Shown here: positions 46,038 to 58,400 of the stretch, piece after piece | How the letters are laid out: each line of letters opens with the position of its first letter | Position numbering within the stretch: position 1 is the stretch's first letter | NCBI RefSeq assembly: GCF_014805625.2 | Contig: NW_024003416.1 | Location: 436,210-500,209 of the forward strand | DNA length: 64,000 nucleotides | From: Glossina fuscipes | Lineage: Eukaryota; Arthropoda; Insecta; Diptera; Glossinidae | Direction of reading: 5' to 3' | Translations under genes and position numbers: made by a program | The notes under the pieces: model-generated | Databases searched by the model: none | Told to the model about the DNA's origin: nothing | What the model saw: the letters and a program-made list of their open reading frames with translations, nothing else

Positions 46038-46781
46038 CTAAAGTGTATTGGTTAGTATGGGACGATTGCGTCCTAAGGCAATTTTACCATTCTCCAAAAT
46101 ATCCAAAAATATGTCAACACCCAATAACATGTCGACTCCTTGTGGTATATTGAAACGTTCATCTGCTAATGGTATATGTTCTGGTATGTTCCAGTTTGAA
46201 ATATCAATTTCAGCATCAGGAAGGGTATCGCTTATTTGGTCAACTATGTGAGCTCCAAGAGTAACCGAGAATGGTTTAAGTAGCGATTCAATATTTGTGA
46301 TACATTTAAAGTTTGATGTTTCCACAGTTTTATTTGCACATTGAAATTGAATTGGAGCGTATTGACGCTTTAGACCGGTCATATGAACCATGCGTTTAGA
46401 AATCATATTAATTTGTGAACCACCAACCAATAGAACACGACAAGGAAAGCGTTGGTTGTATTTCGATATAATATAAACAATTGCTGTAGTTAGTGTATTT
46501 CGTTCTGTGTGTTGTTTTTTCAAACCAGCAACATTTTTAGGTTGTGCTTGATCACTCATGTTATGATTTGCATTTTTTGCAGGTTCGATACGACTTGTTT
46601 CATTGATTTGATTATGTTTTGAAGCAGTGTAATTTGCCACTTGCGGGCGTTCAAAATGTAATAGTGAATTATGGCCTCTGCCGCATGTGTGACAACGACC
46701 TTTAGAGGTGCAATCAGATAAATTATGATTTTTGAATTTAAGACAATTGACACAAAGTTTAAGTGCACGTACTTTGTTCAA
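46038..46781 (-). pseudogene. BEL/Pao gag zinc knuckles and aspartic protease
   Basis: This is 247 codons. The N-terminus has CVNCLKFKNHNLSDC and CHTCGRGHNSLLHF, the paired zinc motifs at the end of BEL gag. The retropepsin-like domain follows at RVLLVGGSQINMISKR, where relatives have L-L-D-S-G-S-Q; here the catalytic Asp is Val and the next Ser is Gly, so the protease is presumably dead even where the frame is open. Later conserved features include the DMLLGVDIFLDIL end (L-L-G-x-D). Confidence 0.75.
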
Positions 46782-46997
46782 TCTGTCAGCAGTAGATAAG
46801 CTTAAAAAATCAGAAAAGCGATATATAACTTGACCCGGTTTTTGACAAAAGCTGCAGCAATTTTTAATGGTAACAAAAGACTTTGCTGTTCTTTGAATCC
46901 TTTTTGGCTCTATAGCACGGCTAGTGGGAGCACCACCGGGTAAAGAAACAGAACTTAAATTACTCTCAAGAAATTGACAACGTCCTTTTAAAAAATT

Positions 46998-47388
46998 TTA
47001 TAATTCAGAGAGTGTTGCTAAACGATCAGTTGGCGTCTTTTCATTCCACTTATTCAATGTATCGGGATCAAGCTTAGATGTTATGATGTATAACATAAGA
47101 TCGTCCCATGATTCAACTGGACGATCAATATTTTTCAAACCTATAACGTGATTATTAATGGTATCGATTAATTCTCGTAAATCAGCTGCATTCGCATGAA
47201 TGATCTTAGGATGCCCAGAAATTTGTTTGATATGCCTCTTCCCTTTTCTTGTTTTCAAACCTTTCATTATTGTGCACCAATGATGTAAATTTATCGAAGC
47301 AAGCTATCCATGTAGTAACATCACCAGAAAATTCGCGTAATTCGATTTTTGGCAGTTTTACAGTGTCGTATTTTTCATCAGAAAACAT
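46998..47388 (-). pseudogene. BEL/Pao gag (DUF1759-like)
   Basis: The upstream frame (47206-47388) reads VKLPKIELREFSGDVTTWIA then CFDKFTSLVHNN, the signature of BEL/Pao gag. It shifts frame at about 47230 into 46998-47267 (DTINNHVIGLKNIDRPVESW, TPTDRLATLSEL). Frame-broken gag N-terminal pieces probably extend to about 47760 (for example the ELNITLKALDR-type run around 47570-47620), which is consistent with the 5' LTR at 47844. Confidence 0.75.
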
Positions 47389-47843
47389 CGCATGGGAAAC
47401 ATGAATTGTTTAGTTCGAATCTGAATTGTTGAGTTTTGATATGCACATTTTCCATGTTGTTGCTATACAGTAATATAATTCTTCACATTTTGATCTATTT
47501 GGTTGGGAAATTTCATCAAAATCCTTTTCTTCAATTTTTGTTTGTACTTTGTTAAAAGTATCAAAAGCACGGTCTAAAGCTTTGAGCGTTATATTTAATT
47601 CATCTAATGAAACGCCACTTAAATCGTTTTACAAAATCATTGACACGGTCAATTTGCTGTTCGGTCACCGTACGACGGACCTTTAAAGCTAATAGCGATT
47701 TATCAAGTTTTTTGGTGGAGCATTGCACGGCATCAACTCCAGGTTTTTAATTCCGTTTGATCATCCATGGAAAGGCACGTGGTTAATTGACGTAATTATT
47801 ATGCAAATTGTTTAAGATACTTATCTCGCCGAGACCTCCAAAA

Positions 47844-48096
47844 TGTAGTGTTGCAAGTTGCTTGCTTATGAGAAAGCGAGTATAGTATTTTAAATTATGA
47901 TATTTTAACCAAAACCTTTTCCCCTTAAGATGATAAAGCAGGAGCAAAAGAAAAGACTTGTTTACATGACAAATCAAAAGACAATAGTAATAATATATTT
48001 TAATGAAAAGGCATATGTGTGCTAAGCAAAAAAAGTAAAAAAAAAAAAGACAAAAAACATCAAAATGGTATTGCCATTCACGATTTTGTCTGAACA
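47844..48096 (-). repeat. BEL/Pao 5' LTR (right)
   Basis: 253 bp, TGTAGTGTTGC...GTCTGAACA on the plus strand, matching the left LTR. On the minus strand it contains a TATTAAAATAC-like patch but no clear AATAAA; the polyadenylation site is not evident. Confidence 0.9.
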
Positions 48097-48218
48097 ACAC
48101 CTTTTCTCATATTGATTTAACATGTTGCTCTCCCTCGCTTGTTCCTTTGGTTTCCTGGTCTATTTCTGAAGATCTACATAATAGTGATCACTTTCCAGTC
48201 ATAGTTGATCTTAAACTT
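48097..48218 (+). pseudogene. I-like LINE, ORF2 endonuclease, second part
   Basis: Directly after the ACACC duplication the plus strand continues FSHIDLTCCSPSLVPLVSWS, then ISEDLHNSDHFPVIVDLKL, the end of the endonuclease interrupted at 35704. S-D-H-F is the conserved catalytic Asp/His motif. It is cut again at about 48218 by a 2.3 kb insertion, and coding resumes at about 50532. Confidence 0.78.
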
Positions 48219-50531
48219 TGTAACGGCCGCGAACAAACCTCGGGTAGGGTGTCTGTCGGTCTGTATCAACCGCAAGCGGCGGAATAACGGCATGCCGTTA
48301 GACAAAATCATGCGATTTTGTGGTACCGCTAATAAATCGCGTGATCTTGCGGTATATGTTTATTTTATTCTTTTCTGTTTTCCTTACTTACAAGTACAGG
48401 CAAAAATCGTATGATTTTGCGGTATCTTTGCTTGCTGTTGCAAGTACAGGCAAAATCGTATGATTTTGCGGTACTCCTTTTTTTTCCTTTTGCCCTTGCA
48501 AGCATAGGCAAAATCGTATGATTTTGCGGGATCTATGCTTGCTCTTGTGAGAGTAGCGGCAAGCCGTTATAGAGGGAGCAACAGGAAGAAGAAGAGGGAA
48601 ATTGAGTAAGAAGGAGAAGTCTGTCTGCGTTTTAAAATTTAAGTCAGAGGGGATAGTTTTAAGTTGAGTTGAGTTCTGGGGAGTTGAGTTCGAGGAGTTG
48701 AAGGGAAAACGTCGACGAGTGCGCTTGCTTTTCGATTGTCCTTTGGTTGTGTGGCTGAGCTCTGGCGGTTTTGTGCTTTTGTTAAATATGAGCCCAAAGA
48801 TGACCATTGAAAAGAAATATCAAAGAAAAGAAATTCTTAATGCGCGGAAACGATACATTTATAAAATTAGCAAAGTTGTGATCGGTTAAATATATCGAAT
48901 ATAAAATTTAAACGATTTAATAAAAATTTAAACGATAAATTTACCAAAATCCATTTTTTCTGAACTTAACGCTACCAATAGTAAGCTTACGGATTATTAA
49001 AGCAAAAAAAAGCGGAAGAAAGGCCTCCCAAGGGAAAGCCAACAAAAAAAGAAGAATCAATAATCGAATTAATAAAAATGTTGCTACAAACCACGCGACA
49101 AAAGCAAAATAATTTCTTATGTCGATTGCTAAACGGTTTTAATGTTTAACCCATTTTAATTTCGAAGCCTTTTAGTTTGTGAAGAACTGAATATGCAAAA
49201 GTAGCTTCAACGAGCTAACTTACATTAAAACGTCGTGTATATAGTGTACGTGCTAAATAAAGAAAAAAAAAAACGATTATAAAATATCAGGGCTTCCGTA
49301 CAGAGAGTGACAAAACGAAAACAAAGTACGGAAATGTTGTATATTCTCAAAGTAACTTTCTAGAAAAATTTTTGTTCGGAACACATATGATTTTTATACA
49401 ACAATTAACTTTTTCTTATGGGAAGGAAAACTTTGAGTAACATTAGACCGAACAAATTGTGTCTCAACCTGTATATTAGTGAAACTCCGTTTCTATTTTC
49501 CTCCATCAAATTATTGAAATCCCTATAAAGTCAATCAATAGAGTGAGAAACAAGAGAAGGAGGAACAATTGTGCAAGGAAAAACGAGGTAAAGAGTTGAG
49601 TGTGCCGGTTGAATGTACCAAGCAAAGCGCATCGCATTCGTGTATGAATATATTATTTTTGAGTATCATTGACGTTCATAGAAACATATTGGTGTCTAAA
49701 TTGTGTAAAAGAATATATAACCCACCAACCATGTATAACATAAAAAAAAGCAAGAAAAAAAAAGAAGAAAAAAGGAATTTCTTTTTGCATGCGTGCTTTT
49801 GGAACAAAAAAAAAAATAAATAAATAATAGGAAAAAAAGGAAAAAATATATTTATGTACATATTGTGAGGTGGTTACTACCATTTAGCCATCACGAAAAA
49901 GACTGTGTCACCTAATTCAATTATTTGTACAGAAATTCTATGATTGTAAAACTTGGCTGTAAAGTAAAAATAATACAAACAAAAGAAAAAGTAAATAAAG
50001 GAAAAACAAGGCGTTTTAGCTGAACATTGTTTTATAACAAAAAAAAAATAGAAAAGCGTTTCTATACGAAAGAAGAAAGGATAGATAGGAGAAGAATAAT
50101 TTTCCGGTAACCTATGAATTGCGTGCACCCACATGCACCTACATCCCAGCTGTGTTGAGATTGTGCCGACGACGTAAGACGAACTTCCTACTTCCTTGCC
50201 GTGGACAGGAGCCGCCGAAGGAGACAGCCACGACATCGCGAGAGGATTGTATTGTAAGTTACTTTAGTTATTTATTCCCCTGTTGTTTGTGTCCCCGATG
50301 AGTAGGTAAGCGCTACAGCTGCTACCGCTGTAGCTGAGCGGAGAAAGGGGGTGTGCATATGTAGGGCCGACGCCAGACGACGACCGACTGACTCACCGTG
50401 GACAGACGGACAGCAGACAACCGACGGGACTTTTCCTTTTAGTTTATTTTTATTTCTTTGTCAGGAAAACACAAATACTCAGCCGGCAAGGGAAGTAAAG
50501 AGTCTCATGACAACTTTCAAAATCCTCTGTT
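48219..50531 (+). mobile_element. Insertion of about 2.3 kb in the I-like LINE, possible long solo LTR
   Basis: The LINE ORF2 frame stops at 48218 and resumes at about 50532, so this block is foreign. It begins TGTAACGG and ends TCTGTTAC, making the ends near-inverted (TGTAAC/GTTAC). No retroviral gene is inside, and I see only short frames. Features include hairpin repeats (48303-48526), A-rich runs, an AATAAA near 49254 and a GC-rich end. Long solo LTRs of this size are known in some fly Gypsy-group elements, but a clean target duplication is not visible and the ends could be off by a few bases. A non-autonomous DNA element is an alternative. Confidence 0.4.
48303..48526. repeat. Four hairpin repeats CAAAATC-GTAT-GATTTTG
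   Basis: The 18-base inverted repeat CAAAATCGTATGATTTTG, or a close variant, occurs at 48303 (loop ATGC), 48401 (one extra A), 48451 and 48509. The last three sit in a longer shared unit (CAAGTACAGG or CAAGCATAGG before, CGGTAT/CGGTAC/CGGGAT after), spaced 50-58 bp apart. Confidence 0.75.
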
Positions 50532-50870
50532 ACTCCAGCAAAACAGGCTAAATTCCTCCTAAATAAAGCGGATTGGATCAATTACCCCAACCAGGCGGAG
50601 TCATTTCTGAATTCAAAGCCATTTAACGGGAACTGTATCCATGATGCTGCTTTTATGTCTAAAGCGATTCGCACGGCTGCTCATCTTTCTATTCCTCAAT
50701 CCAACACCTCTTTTAAACGAGCTAGGGTTCCTTGGTGAAACAACACGCTTTCGTTTTTGAAGAAATGTAAAATGGATCTAAGGCACCGCTTTAAGATATG
50801 TCCTGATCATGATCACTTGTTATTATACAACATTGAAAATAATAACATACGAAATAAAGAAAAAAGTAAA
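50532..50870 (+). pseudogene. I-like LINE, ORF2 linker region, third part
   Basis: The plus strand reads TPAKQAKFLLNKADWINYPN, SKAIRTAAHLSIPQSN, then ARVPWWNNTLSFLKKCKMD (with TGA in place of the second Trp). This is the post-endonuclease region of I-clade ORF2 with its PWWN motif. It ends near 50870 in AT-rich sequence before the RT, so the copy is 3'-truncated or its RT is missing here. Confidence 0.7.
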
Positions 50871-53800
50871 TATTTGTAAGCAATATGTACAACTTACGCT
50901 AAATGATGAAAGAATAATTAAGAATAACGGAATGAATGCGGAGTGCTGCTGTGGATGGTGAAGATGATGGCCATGGTTACGGTTGTTTTTATAATGATGT
51001 TGATTTTTAAGCTAAGGGTGACATTATAATCATGATTATTTTTCGATAATGACGATGTTGATTGCTACAGCAGCTTTTTACGTTTATAAGAGCATAACAT
51101 GTGTTTATAATTGATATGATTGGTCTTTTCTCGACGAACAGAATTTTAAAGTTGAACTGATAATGTACGCAGAATAGTTTGACAGTAACTTGCAGACGCC
51201 ATTCGGAAATGTAAAATCAACAAGTTTTGGCTAACACGAGCATTTTAGCATTTCCAATAAGAAACTAACAAAAGCTTATATATAAATGTCCCGCTATATA
51301 CAATAAAACGCAGAATGTTCACAATGATGCTAATCCTCCTTTAAAAACACATTTCATTTGTCTTTTAAATTCATTTCCGAAAAATATAATGTATGAGTTC
51401 ATTTAAAAATTGTGTTTTTATTGTTTATGGGATATAAGTGTTAAATTGATAATTGCTTATTCACAAGACATTTATATGTTCATTTCTTTTGTGAATTCAT
51501 TGTTTCATCTGCTTTATCTTTTTTATTGTAATTGTTCTTTCCATTGAAAAAAAAGGAATTTTGTCTTTTTAAATTTATTTTTCTTTACTTTGTTTTAAGT
51601 CATAACCAGTCTTACTTTACTTTATTCAAGCAATAATAGTTCACAGAAGGAAGTCGGTTTTTATATTCTCCACATATTGATGATCACAATACTTAATAGA
51701 AACCATGACTTTACTGCATGATGGCTGAACATTGAATAATTATACCATTTTCTGTTGCCGTAAGCGCAATTCTATCTTACCGTATGTGGTCAGACTTTGA
51801 ACTCTCTTATTTACTTAGGAGGGGTAGGGGCACTTTTTCTTTCGTTTGCCTCGTCATCTTGATTTGTTATCCGACGATAGGAAAAGAAGGAGATGCGATG
51901 AGACCATGAATAGCGGTATTCCGCTATCTCTGTTAAGTAGATTATCTGTGTTAAGGAGGTTATTGCCCTTTTGTGTGCGACAATAAAAAAAATTGACATA
52001 TTCTACCCAAGTACAAGTATACACGAACGTTACAAACTATTTTTTTCTATTGAAGGTCGGACGTAATTATGTAACCAGGAAATAATGAAGTAGGCAACAA
52101 CCATAATTAAAATCTAATCGTGTGAGCAAATTTGCTTTCAATTCTCGCCAAATATTCTCTCTGTACCTGGAACCAGGCGACAATGAAATTACTGTCGCTG
52201 AGAATGAATTTACATTAGTATATTGAGTATAAACCAAACAAAGTTACCACAAATTTCCCTTTTAGAATTGAGTTTGTAGAAAAAGAGCAGTGAAGGAAAT
52301 ATATAAACAGCTGTTAGGAAATGAATTATTAAATTCAAAACTTCAAAAAATTAAAAAAAAATAATGTGTACGAAATCACATTTGTGAATTGTGAAGCAAA
52401 ACAAAAAATTTGGTAGAAGTAAATTCCATTTTTCTTTTTTTAAATATCGTGCTATCTTAAGGAATGTTAATCTGTGTGTACATTTCCCGCACAACTTCCT
52501 TTTATGCTCGTTCATTGATGAGGAAAACAATGACAGCCGTAACGGAGAAAGGAGATAAGCAACAAAGTCGCAACGAGTAAGTAAATCTTCCCAATGTTTA
52601 CACATTGTCTTGTTGTATGTCAGAAGTCTGCAACCTTTTTTTAGCCGCACGTCAAAATCAAGGAAAATGTGAGTACGAAGGAGTTGTAGGTCAGAGATAT
52701 TTTCGTATTAAAATAGTCTTTTAGTAAATAGTAGGATATACTTTATTATGAAAATAATTACAAACACAGTTGAATTAAGTTTATTTATAAATATTCTCTT
52801 CGATATGAATGGCTCCCCTTGATGGTGAACTGGTGACGTCAATTTAGTCAAGTCTAGTTAATAATTGTTCATTTAAAAAAAAATACGATGACATTCATTC
52901 CTAGGCGAGGAACATTATGAAAACGTACATTGGTGTGTTTAAAGGTTAGTTACAGTTATCATATTTCAAAAATATAAATATAGTTTTTGAACATTTCTTT
53001 TAGTCGCTGGCGTATTCTACAGGAAGGGTGAAAGAGCTGTCATAGCCCAAAGAAATTGGGAACAGATCATTTGAATTCTCGAGCACTCTAGAGGACTTAT
53101 TACGATGATGGTACTTTGTGTGGAGACACCATTATTGAAGCAGTTGGTGAACAAATTAGAATGCGTTGCGATAGAAAATTTTTCGTTAACTCTCGCTCGC
53201 TTTTACAATCAAAGAGAGATAATCTCTTTTTTACCAATATTTCATTATCATTATCATTTCCTCATATTTATTTTGAAAAACTGTCGCCTTGAGTCACTCC
53301 ACTTTTAGTTAATAGGACCAAATGCGTAGTCTTATCGAAAAAACGAAAAGACACTTCGGTTACTCCTCTTCTCATTTATGGCTCTTCTATTACGTTTATT
53401 AAAACATTCGATTTTGTAGGCTTTGTTCTACGCACGTAACTTTCTCCTGCTGATCACATTGACAGATTGGCCAAATAATATTTTCAACTCGTTAACGTAC
53501 TGAAGTTAATTTGTGGTGTTTCTTGAGGCCCCGACTTTCACTCGTCTGTCAGAATGTTGTCACTTCTATTCACCTTTCCACATCTAACAAATTGGATATA
53601 TGACCGCAGCATTCCTGACATTTTGCGTTTGTCATCAAGATATATAAGCGTTTATAGCCAAATTATAAATCTACTTCCTTTCCCACTCTTTTTACTCTGG
53701 CAGTTATCGGTTCGTTCATATGATACTTTATAGTCATGTACTGCATTACTTCTTACACTATGAAATTTACCCCTCGATGTTCTATCTGGCGGACGATTTT

Positions 53801-55462
53801 AATTACGAAATACAAAGGATTAATAAAATAAATAAATAACGATAATTATTTAACAGAACTAACTCTAACATTAATAAGGCTTAAACAAAGAACTTTGTAT
53901 TCACATTTAGACTTTTTTATATATCTTAACGAATTTTTGTAGTAGATTTGATGAATAGCAGAAGAAGAAAGACAAAACAACAGGTAAGCTTTGTTTGTTT
54001 ATAGACAACCAACATTATATAAACGAAGACAATATTATAGAGAAATAAATAAACAGAAATTGATATGGATATTAATTAATGTGTAAGCATGCACAGACAG
54101 ATTTTAAAATTGAACATGTTGTTGAATGAATTAACAATGGAATTTATTTCAATGGGCCTCCGACCAAACTTATTGCCGAATGGCGATAAGTAGCTTAACA
54201 AAAATTATATTAACATTTTAACTACACTCATTTTATTTTTAACATGTTTTTAGAGTTGCGCGGGACATAACTATAAGACCAAAAGAAATTGAGTGTCAAC
54301 AGATTGTCCCTGCAAAAAAAAATGAATTTCCTTATTTACCAAAGACCGCGTGATGGCGAGGAGTTTTACAAATAACTCAGGATTTATATGTTTGGTGTAT
54401 TAGTATCTATTTATTTCAAGATGATCGGAAGTAAAAATCTAAATTGATCGCCTATCCTCTTTAATTGGGGGTATCCACCGAAACGCCAATACCGACATCC
54501 AGGTCAGTTGCGGATGCTTCAGTATTTAAATCTTCGAAATTCAATACTTTATACAGCATGTAAATGTTGTGAAGCGGCTGTTCCAGGAGTTCTTATGTGA
54601 TGTTAATTAGTCTGTTTGAATTTGCCTTCAGTGATAGACGTTTGACCAGGACCAACAGGAAAAGAAGTAAAATTTCGATATTCTCGTGAGATTTTACAAT
54701 CCAATCTGTTATATCAATATCTTGCTCACGTTCTAGTTAATGTTTTCCCCTTATATTTCCTACCAATCTTAACTAAGTAATCATTCAAATAACCTAATCT
54801 ATAACTAACCAGACGGTTTCAACAAATTAGAATTAAAAGATCGGCGGTATAAATTAAAACAAAACAGGTAATTAATATTACAATATTTAAAATCAAAAAT
54901 TTTCGCGTTGTCTTTTTTTTAACTGATCCATGTATAAGTTTTCCTTGCCGTTTTTTACGATCAATTTATAATAAAAAAAGCTAATTCTTCTCTAGCTTTC
55001 CGTTGAAAAGAAAAGAGGTGAGTCTCGACCGCGAGAGTAGCTCCTCTAAAGAGGGAGCTGTATAATAAATTTCACTCATAATTCGTTCAACAACGGATTT
55101 CGCCCATATTTCTTTCAACAGTAAATTCCTTGAACAATCAAAATTGTAGACCATCAAAATATTTCTCTATCTTAGAATTTTCCACCAAAAACAAAACTTT
55201 TTTTTTCTTTTTTATATTCAAAAGTTTGAAGACTAATAAGTCTTCAAATTCCAAAACAAAATTTTTTTTCTTCAAAAAAGATTGATTACAGCTTATTAAA
55301 TATATTTTTGGTGGTTTACAAAAACATTGTAAGAATGAAAGAAGAAGATAGCAACTAAAAAGTTGTTTTCTTTTATTTTAAAAGTTAAAACAAAATTTCA
55401 TTGTATTTTCTGAATCGGCTTCGCTCTTGCATAAAATCCGAAGTACATAGACATCTCATCTC
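50871..55462. other. No gene recognised
   Basis: AT-rich sequence. Weak items are a mini-exon-like stretch at 53946-53982, a 40-codon frame at 54464-54590 (minus) and two small inverted repeats at 55022-55059. The frames at 51811-51999, 52351-52650 and 53105-53308 show no domain. The right end (55080-55460) may be 5' UTR of the next LINE. Confidence 0.4.
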
Positions 55463-58400
55463 TTGAGAGAGAAAAACCTATTACACAATACGTCTGTTTT
55501 GCAGTTCATAGATTTGTTAGGGCCACAACCAAAAAAATCAAAAGTATATATAAACTCCCAGATAAACTGCGTAACCGTTATGTGCGCTAATTGTTTTCGT
55601 GATCATCCTGCACCACCTAATTCAGGCGCTAAGCCCCAAGATCTTAGGGTATTCCTTGGGGAAATTTTGACAACGAAAATTAAAAATAAATGTTCTATGA
55701 AAGCAGCAATCGCTATTTATAAAAGACAACTTTCAATACCAAATCAAACAGTGGCATCTTATACTACCATTGCGTCTAGAAACAGTGATCACATCTGTCC
55801 TCTATGTTATGATAGCACATAACAATCTAATTTGAATACTACAACACTATCATCATCAGTTTTAACGTTGAAATCATAATCATTACAAAATAAAGTCACC
55901 ACATTAACCGTACATACATCTGCTATTATCCATCTGATTTATCTCTTATGTTCAACAACGCAAGACCTATCAGCATTAACAATACGATATCTAAAATAGC
56001 ATTTAAATTAACTGTTTATATAACAACAAATACTGATATATTTCTTAAGTAAGCTGTTAAGGTAAACAAAGAGTAACTATACATTTTTCATTGTGGTTTA
56101 TCCGCCTTGTTGCGGGGCGGTGTGTAAGATAAATATTGATGCGTGTTGTGTATTGTTCCCGCGGTGGGGTGGATTGACCATGGTCACGAATGCACAGCAG
56201 CATTATTGGTGACTCTTTCTAAATAGAGTATTGTAAAGAGTGAAACGTATAGTTTAGGGTCAGTGTTAAAATGCAAGCGATCATTTTCCCATCATCATTA
56301 ATTTCGGTACGCCCCGATACAGCTCCATTAAGTTAAATTATTCCTCACAACTCAAACCGCGATTTTTATTGAACAAAGCTTAATGGCTTAAATATAGTCA
56401 TCGCTGGGTAGATGGTAATGGCGCATTCACAGTTCATAAGAATACAAGCTGTGAGGCGGTTAAGACACAAAAAAATATATTGAGTGCAGCACATTACTCT
56501 ATCGCTCCATATAATGGCAAAAACCACCGCAAACACAGCATGGTGGAACTTTTGTTGACGGACTTTTTCTTCTTCGAAAAATGAAGCAACGAGTGGGCTA
56601 ATTTTCGAATATATCAATTGCTAATATGCTAGGTGGTACAAGAGCAAACTCTAGTTTCAAGTTAAAATGCAAAATCTCTAAGGGAAAATGTCGTGAAAAA
56701 TTCTCTGCCCCTGTTATTCCCGTAAAATTCAATCCCCTTTTATCCCCACAAATATTGTTGTTCAAAATTAACAAATTCTGTGATTCAAATTTAAACGTGT
56801 CGTCAATCACGAGTCCATCTGATATACCAAACTTTTTCGATGGACAATAGTCCTAGCACGAAAATGATTATGATTTTTCTCTTACCTTCACACAAACTGA
56901 AAATTGTATACTGAACAACACGTACCCACTGAAACTGTTTAACCACCCTCTTTCCATATGTGAGTTTGATTCTTCTCCACTGACCGTTTAGAGAAAATCG
57001 CGTTTGGACAGAATATTCTACGCAATAACTACTAATTCGCCTAAAGCTCTAAAACAATGTATTGCCATTTTATACAATAACGTTTTGGAAAAGGTTATTT
57101 TTCACAAAATTGAAAAGCAGCTATTAAAGTGTCGATTCCTAAACGAAATAAAGGCAATACGGATTTCAAAGGGTATTGTCCAATTTCTTTCTTCTTTCTC
57201 TCATGCATGGAAAAAGTGCTTGAAACACTCATTGCAAAAAGGCTCTCTTAAGTCTTAGCAAGTAACAATTTAATTAGTCGCAATCAAACGGCTCTCCAAA
57301 TAACTCAGAGTACAGAGACTGTCTGTTATGTTTCCATCACTTTGTTGGCAACGTGATTTCAAGCCGTAATCGTGTATCTCTTTTAGCTCTAGATGTCGTC
57401 AAAGCTTTTAACCATATTGAGTCCCACGTCGTATTAGAAAAACTCTCAACTAGGAAAATAGTGCCTAAAATTTACAATTTTACAAAAAATTTCGTATCAA
57501 AATCTATTGCATATTGTCTGACATTTATCAATTAACTAATGGATTCCACAGAGATCTCCCCGTATTTCCATTGCTATTGATGAACTTAGTCGAATAATAT
57601 GACGTTTTTATCTTCACAAAAGTTAATATCAATTACGTTCCTGAAATTTTTTAAATTATTCTGAAGAGTTTTTCGAATTGCCTCAAGCGTCTAAGCAAAA
57701 GTTTATACATCCAGCCTCACTTATTCTTGTTGTTCAGTTATTAATCCTGCGTATACTTGAATATGGCCTAGAAATTTATGACAAATCTATCGAAAGTAAT
57801 ATCGAACTTTTCAACGCTCCATATAACGCAACTGTTCATACAGCTCTTTATGCATTCTCAACTACGCCAACTAAATTTAAGAGAATAGGGACCTCCGTCC
57901 CTACGTCAGCGTTCTCATTCTGCTATGCTTGGGTTTGTTCCTAACCTCTTCTATGGCACTAAACGTTTATCGCTTCAAGATATCAGAAAGGTAGTAAAAA
58001 TGAAAAGCATCCCAAAAATTAAGTCTGCACTAGCCTTCTACATGAATTTTCCCAGTAAAAAAAAGGTTGGCAATTTCTTCAACGCCGTTTAAGTTTACCA
58101 TGAAGGAAACCTAGCCATTAGAATAGACCTTAAAGTCTAGAGCAATAAAACAACCATTAAAACATTATATAAGTAGCTATGTGAGGATTTATGTGCAGAA
58201 TTGTCCAGGTGGGCATTTCTGAATATCCACGCATCTAAAGTTAATACAACTGGTCTTTTGCTGTTGTTAAAGGCAATAATGGATTAACAGAAGTTGGTCG
58301 TTTGAACATTTATTGTTTTCGTTTACCGCTGAAACGGTTGCAACTTTGATTTCACGTAGAGGTGAATTCTACGTATGCACCGACAACCTAGGAACCCTTA

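Larger units (their letters stand above)
35705..48096 (-). mobile_element. BEL/Pao LTR retrotransposon, nearly whole but split by later insertions
   Basis: This element spans 12.4 kb, of which about 6.3 kb (37.95-44.29 kb) plus a truncated mariner are later insertions. Reading the minus strand gives: 5' LTR (47844-48096), gag-like frames with DUF1759-type and zinc-knuckle segments, an aspartic protease, RT, RNase H, integrase, a basic C-terminal domain, a purine-rich tract and the 3' LTR (35705-35956). The protease-before-RT-before-integrase order with a DUF1759-like gag is characteristic of BEL/Pao. A possible primer-binding site TGGAGGTCTCGGCGAGA starts about 3 nt inside the 5' LTR (about 47825-47841, minus). 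Every domain has frameshifts, so it is inactive. It sits inside the endonuclease frame of an I-like LINE. Confidence 0.88.

Noticed and set aside
48303..48526. CRISPR-like spacing of repeats
   Set aside because: Repeats are palindromes with partly similar spacers inside a eukaryotic insertion; only four units and no cas genes.
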